Source: Sphingorhabdus sp. Alg231-15 (GTDB lineage: Bacteria; Pseudomonadota; Alphaproteobacteria; Sphingomonadales; Sphingomonadaceae). From it: 64,000 nt of DNA. The position numbers and the translations under genes are program-made. Positions within the stretch are counted from its first letter, which is position 1. Each line of letters starts with the position of its first letter. The stretch covers positions 2,108,001 to 2,172,000 of the forward strand of contig NZ_LT703001.1 in assembly GCF_900149705.1 (NCBI RefSeq), given 5' to 3'. A model generated the notes under the pieces. The model was not told the DNA's origin. It saw nothing but the letters and a program-made list of their open reading frames with translations, and searched no databases. This document shows positions 61,432-64,000 of the stretch, one piece after another.

Positions 61432-63420
61432 GTGAGTATGCGTCTGGTTGCATTTTTGGGCCTGGTTTTGGCCCTTTCTTTCGTCTCGCCTGCCACCGCC
61501 GTTTCCGCCGCCATGCCAGATAAGCTGAGCAAGCCGGCCTATACTGCACCGGAAGACACAATCCCGAAAGCGCAGGATACTCCCTTCCCTGGCACCATGC
61601 GGCTGATTGTTGATGCGCGTGACAACAAACAGGGCGTGTTCAGGGTACAACAGTTTATTCCTGTCTCCGGCCCCTCCCGTCTCACTCTGCTATATCCGGA
61701 GTGGCTGCCCGGGAATCATGCGCCACGCGGCGAGATTGAAAAGCTGACCGGGCTGCGCATATTGGCGGGTAAAACAGAGCTGCCCTGGATACGTGACAAT
61801 GTCGACGTTTATGCATTTCACGTGGATATTCCGCCTGGCGTGACAGAAATTGAAGCCCTGTTCCAATTCACCTCTGCCACCACCAGCAATCAGGGTCGTA
61901 TCGTCATGGCGCCATCCATGCTGAACCTGCGCTGGCATCAGGTATCACTCTATCCGGCCGGCCATTATGTCCGTCAGATACCGGTTGAGGCTACCGCCAT
62001 TTATCCGGCAGGTTGGCGGGCAGCCAGCGCCATGCGGCCCAAGCCGAGGCAGGAGAAAACCGACAATCTAAACCGCGTAACCTATCAGAAAACCGACTAT
62101 GATACGCTGGTCGACAGCCCCGTCTTTGCCGGGAAACATTTCCAGACGCACAGGCTTAGTCGCCGCGCGCATCTCAACATTGTTGCCGATGATGGAAAAT
62201 ATCTCAAACCTGCGAAAAGCCATATCGCCAAGCACAGCAAATTGGTGCGAGAGGCCGAGGCCCTGTTTGGCAGTCAGCCTTATGACCGCTACGATTTCTT
62301 GCTCGCGCTGACCAAGGAAATGGGCAGCATCGGGATTGAGCATCATCGATCCTCTGAGAACGGGGTGAACCGCGAATATTTCACCAAATGGAATGATGGC
62401 CCAGGCCGTCGCAATTTGTTGCCGCATGAAATTGTCCATAGCTGGAACGGCAAATACCGCCGCCCGGTAGGAATGTGGACACCGGATTTTCGCGAGCCCA
62501 TGCGCGATAACCTGCTTTGGGTCTATGAAGGGCAGACGCAATTTTGGGGCTATGTATTGGGCGCCCGGTCGGGACTTTTTTCGAAGCAGGACACGCTTGA
62601 TGCCTTCGCTGCAATTGCCGCTGGCATGGATCGGCGCGTTGGACGAGAATGGCGCCCTTTGATCGACACCACCCATGATCCAATCATCTCGGCAAGGCGC
62701 CCCAAACCTTGGAGCAGCTGGCAGCGGCAGGAAGATTATTATAATGAAGGCCTGCTCATCTGGCTGGAGGTCGACGGGATAATCCGCCGCGAATCAGGCG
62801 GAAAAAGATCGCTCGAAAATTTTGCCCGTACCTTCTTCAAAGGCAAAAATGGCGACTATGGCGTTGTCACCTATCAGCTGACCGACGTCATCGAGGCGCT
62901 GAATAACGTACAGCCCTATGACTGGGCCAGCCTCATTGACGAGCGGGTCAATCGGCCAACAACAGAAGCGCCGAAGGACGGGTTGACTCTCGGCGGCTAT
63001 AAGCTGGTCTACAATGCGACGCCGAGCGACTTTATCCGCGCAAATGACAAACGCCGCAAACAACTTGATCTCAGCCATTCGATCGGCCTGGTGATGAGCG
63101 ACAAAGGCGTGGTCAAATCGGTAATGTGGGATGGCCCGGCATTCAAGGCAGGTCTGAAAACCGGCCTCACCATCACCGCGATTAATGGCAAGGCCTATAG
63201 CGCCGAAATGTTGACGCAAGCGATTGAGGAAAATCGCGGGCAAATGAATAAAATCGAGATATTTGCAAAGAATGACGATCAGTATAGCAATTTTTTGGTC
63301 GATTATTCAGGCGGGCTTCGCTATCCGCACCTCGATAAAATAACGGCGGACGAAACCGCCGGAGAGGGTGACCAGACTGAAGGGGGCATTGACCGGCTTT
63401 TGAAGCCAAAAACCAGATAA
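61432..63420 (+). CDS. M61 glycyl aminopeptidase family protein with PDZ domain
   Basis: 662 residues with a GTG start after AGGGGA. A signal peptide (about 1-24) comes first. The zinc motif is HEIVHSWNG (His332, Glu333, His336), with a third ligand probably Glu366 in [12 protein letters not shown]. The N-terminal region is the M61 beta domain, and a PDZ domain lies near 545-625 ([29 protein letters not shown]). It is likely periplasmic and acts on peptides. It is divergent from hisS. Confidence 0.94.
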   Translation: MSMRLVAFLGLVLALSFVSPATAVSAAMPDKLSKPAYTAPEDTIPKAQDTPFPGTMRLIVDARDNKQGVFRVQQFIPVSGPSRLTLLYPEWLPGNHAPRGEIEKLTGLRILAGKTELPWIRDNVDVYAFHVDIPPGVTEIEALFQFTSATTSNQGRIVMAPSMLNLRWHQVSLYPAGHYVRQIPVEATAIYPAGWRAASAMRPKPRQEKTDNLNRVTYQKTDYDTLVDSPVFAGKHFQTHRLSRRAHLNIVADDGKYLKPAKSHIAKHSKLVREAEALFGSQPYDRYDFLLALTKEMGSIGIEHHRSSENGVNREYFTKWNDGPGRRNLLPHEIVHSWNGKYRRPVGMWTPDFREPMRDNLLWVYEGQTQFWGYVLGARSGLFSKQDTLDAFAAIAAGMDRRVGREWRPLIDTTHDPIISARRPKPWSSWQRQEDYYNEGLLIWLEVDGIIRRESGGKRSLENFARTFFKGKNGDYGVVTYQLTDVIEALNNVQPYDWASLIDERVNRPTTEAPKDGLTLGGYKLVYNATPSDFIRANDKRRKQLDLSHSIGLVMSDKGVVKSVMWDGPAFKAGLKTGLTITAINGKAYSAEMLTQAIEENRGQMNKIEIFAKNDDQYSNFLVDYSGGLRYPHLDKITADETAGEGDQTEGGIDRLLKPKTR

Positions 63421-63434
63421 TAGGACCATAGCCT

Positions 63435-63968
63435 ATGGACATCACCCAAATTCCTATCGGCGATAACCCGCCGGAAAGCCTCAACGTCATCATTGAAGTT
63501 CCTGTTGGCGGTGAACCCGTCAAATATGAATTTGACAAGGCATCCGGCGCACTGTTTGTCGACCGTATCCTGCATACGCCGATGCGCTACCCCGCCAATT
63601 ACGGGTTTATTCCGCATACTTTGTCACCCGATGGCGATCCATTGGACGCGCTGGTGGTGGCACGTTCGCCCTTCATGCCGGGCTGTGTTGTCAGATGCCG
63701 GCCGATCGCGGTTCTCAATCTGGAAGATGAACATGGCGGCGACGAAAAGCTGCTCTGCGTCCCGATTGATGCCACTTTCCCTTATTATCGGGCGATTGGC
63801 GAAGGCGGCGATCTGCCTGAGATCGTCATGCAGCAGATCGAGCATTTCTTCACCCATTACAAAGACCTAGAGCCGGAGAAATGGGTCCGGGTTGGCAAAT
63901 GGGGCGACGCTGAAGACGCACGCAAGGTAGTGCTGGACGCCATCGAACTGGCCAAAACAAAGAAATGA
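63435..63968 (+). CDS. ppa: Inorganic diphosphatase
   Basis: 177 residues, family I pyrophosphatase. The metal signature DGDPLDALVV is present, with VPVGGEPVKYEFDKASGALFVDRI at the start and PYYRAIGEGGDLPEIV in the middle. It hydrolyses PPi from biosynthesis. The stop overlaps the next start (ATGA at 63965). Confidence 0.97.
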   Translation: MDITQIPIGDNPPESLNVIIEVPVGGEPVKYEFDKASGALFVDRILHTPMRYPANYGFIPHTLSPDGDPLDALVVARSPFMPGCVVRCRPIAVLNLEDEHGGDEKLLCVPIDATFPYYRAIGEGGDLPEIVMQQIEHFFTHYKDLEPEKWVRVGKWGDAEDARKVVLDAIELAKTKK

Positions 63969-64000
63969 AACGGACGACGCATCTAGCGGTTGGATTGGCT
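63965..64000 (+). CDS. Start of a further gene, cut by the window end
   Basis: An ATG overlapping the ppa stop (ATGA) begins MKRTTHLAVGLA, which looks like the start of a signal peptide (basic residues then a hydrophobic run). Only 12 codons are visible, so no identity can be given. Confidence 0.4.
   Translation, partial: MKRTTHLAVGLA

Noticed and set aside
61274-61561. N-terminal extension of hisS by 96 codons
   Set aside because: The family start [16 protein letters not shown] has its own Shine-Dalgarno, and the extension overlaps the divergent M61 gene start and looks random.
1-64000. Mobile elements, prophage, CRISPR, rRNA
   Set aside because: I read through all intergenic regions and gene products and found no transposase, integrase, phage gene, regular spacer array or rRNA-like stretch; the only repeats are the engB-flanking palindromes and short local ones.

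Overview
The window is a compact, gene-dense piece of an alphaproteobacterial chromosome, most likely from the Sphingomonadales (Sphingopyxis / Sphingorhabdus / Parasphingorhabdus-like). This rests on gene order (rpmH-rnpA-yidD-yidC-engB; a Tim44-like protein, MltA and Smr next to secB; ctpA / LytM factor / rlmH / rsfS / nadD / proA), on the DUF4167, MucR-free housekeeping content, on a moderate GC content judged by eye, and on frequent TTG/GTG starts. Species assignment is inference. About 69 protein genes are supported. I see no rRNA, tRNA, CRISPR array, integrase, transposase or prophage gene, and no gap without a gene reaches 300 bases.

Layout. 1-5.7 kb: glutamate synthase, with the end of gltD, then a Met-rich secreted DUF2059-like protein, then gltB. 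5.7-9.7 kb: small accessory enzymes (GNATs, a VOC protein, GST, DUF3224, YdeI-like). 9.7-12.8 kb: ubiG, divergent from lysC and a nitronate monooxygenase-like gene. 12.9-17.3 kb: a pair of bacterial PH-domain membrane proteins (YdbS/YdbT type), a DUF885 metallopeptidase-like protein and a small secreted protein. 17.3-24.9 kb: a long minus-strand block with coq7, dsbB, ctpA, a catalytically degenerate LytM factor (EnvC-like), rlmH, rsfS, nadD, a four-helix membrane protein and proA.

24.9-28.4 kb: an intact LytM (M23) peptidase overlapping a bactofilin gene, preceded by a CtrA-type box and a dense cluster of GANTC sites, then yifB. 28.5-35.3 kb: a membrane-anchored ClpP-fold protein, a PGPGW protein, the rpmH-rnpA-yidD-yidC-engB group with two notable hairpins, a GST and dapE. 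Two different long inverted repeats flank engB. 35.4-41.4 kb: smr, mltA and the Tim44-like gene on the minus strand, then secB, murJ and trpS. 41.4-48.9 kb: an Lrp regulator divergent from an S9 peptidase, which converges on an AbgT transporter, then a GNAT, a class II aldolase-like gene and murA.

48.9-51.8 kb: a four-gene oxidative cluster (SnoaL-like, ABM monooxygenase-like, cytochrome P450, SDR) whose first Shine-Dalgarno lies in a hairpin; it is the clearest accessory metabolic unit here. 51.9-64 kb: a lipoprotein, DUF1330, GNAT, a small membrane protein, rarD, pyrC, ygfZ, DUF4167, prmC-prfA-hisS, an M61 aminopeptidase and ppa.

Most of the window is ordinary core metabolism and envelope biology. 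The most interesting signals are regulatory: the CtrA/GANTC promoter of the LytM-bactofilin pair, the terminator-like hairpin just before rpmH, and the hairpins that mask the Shine-Dalgarno of rnpA and of the P450 cluster. I did not find convincing evidence of a wholly new multi-gene system.
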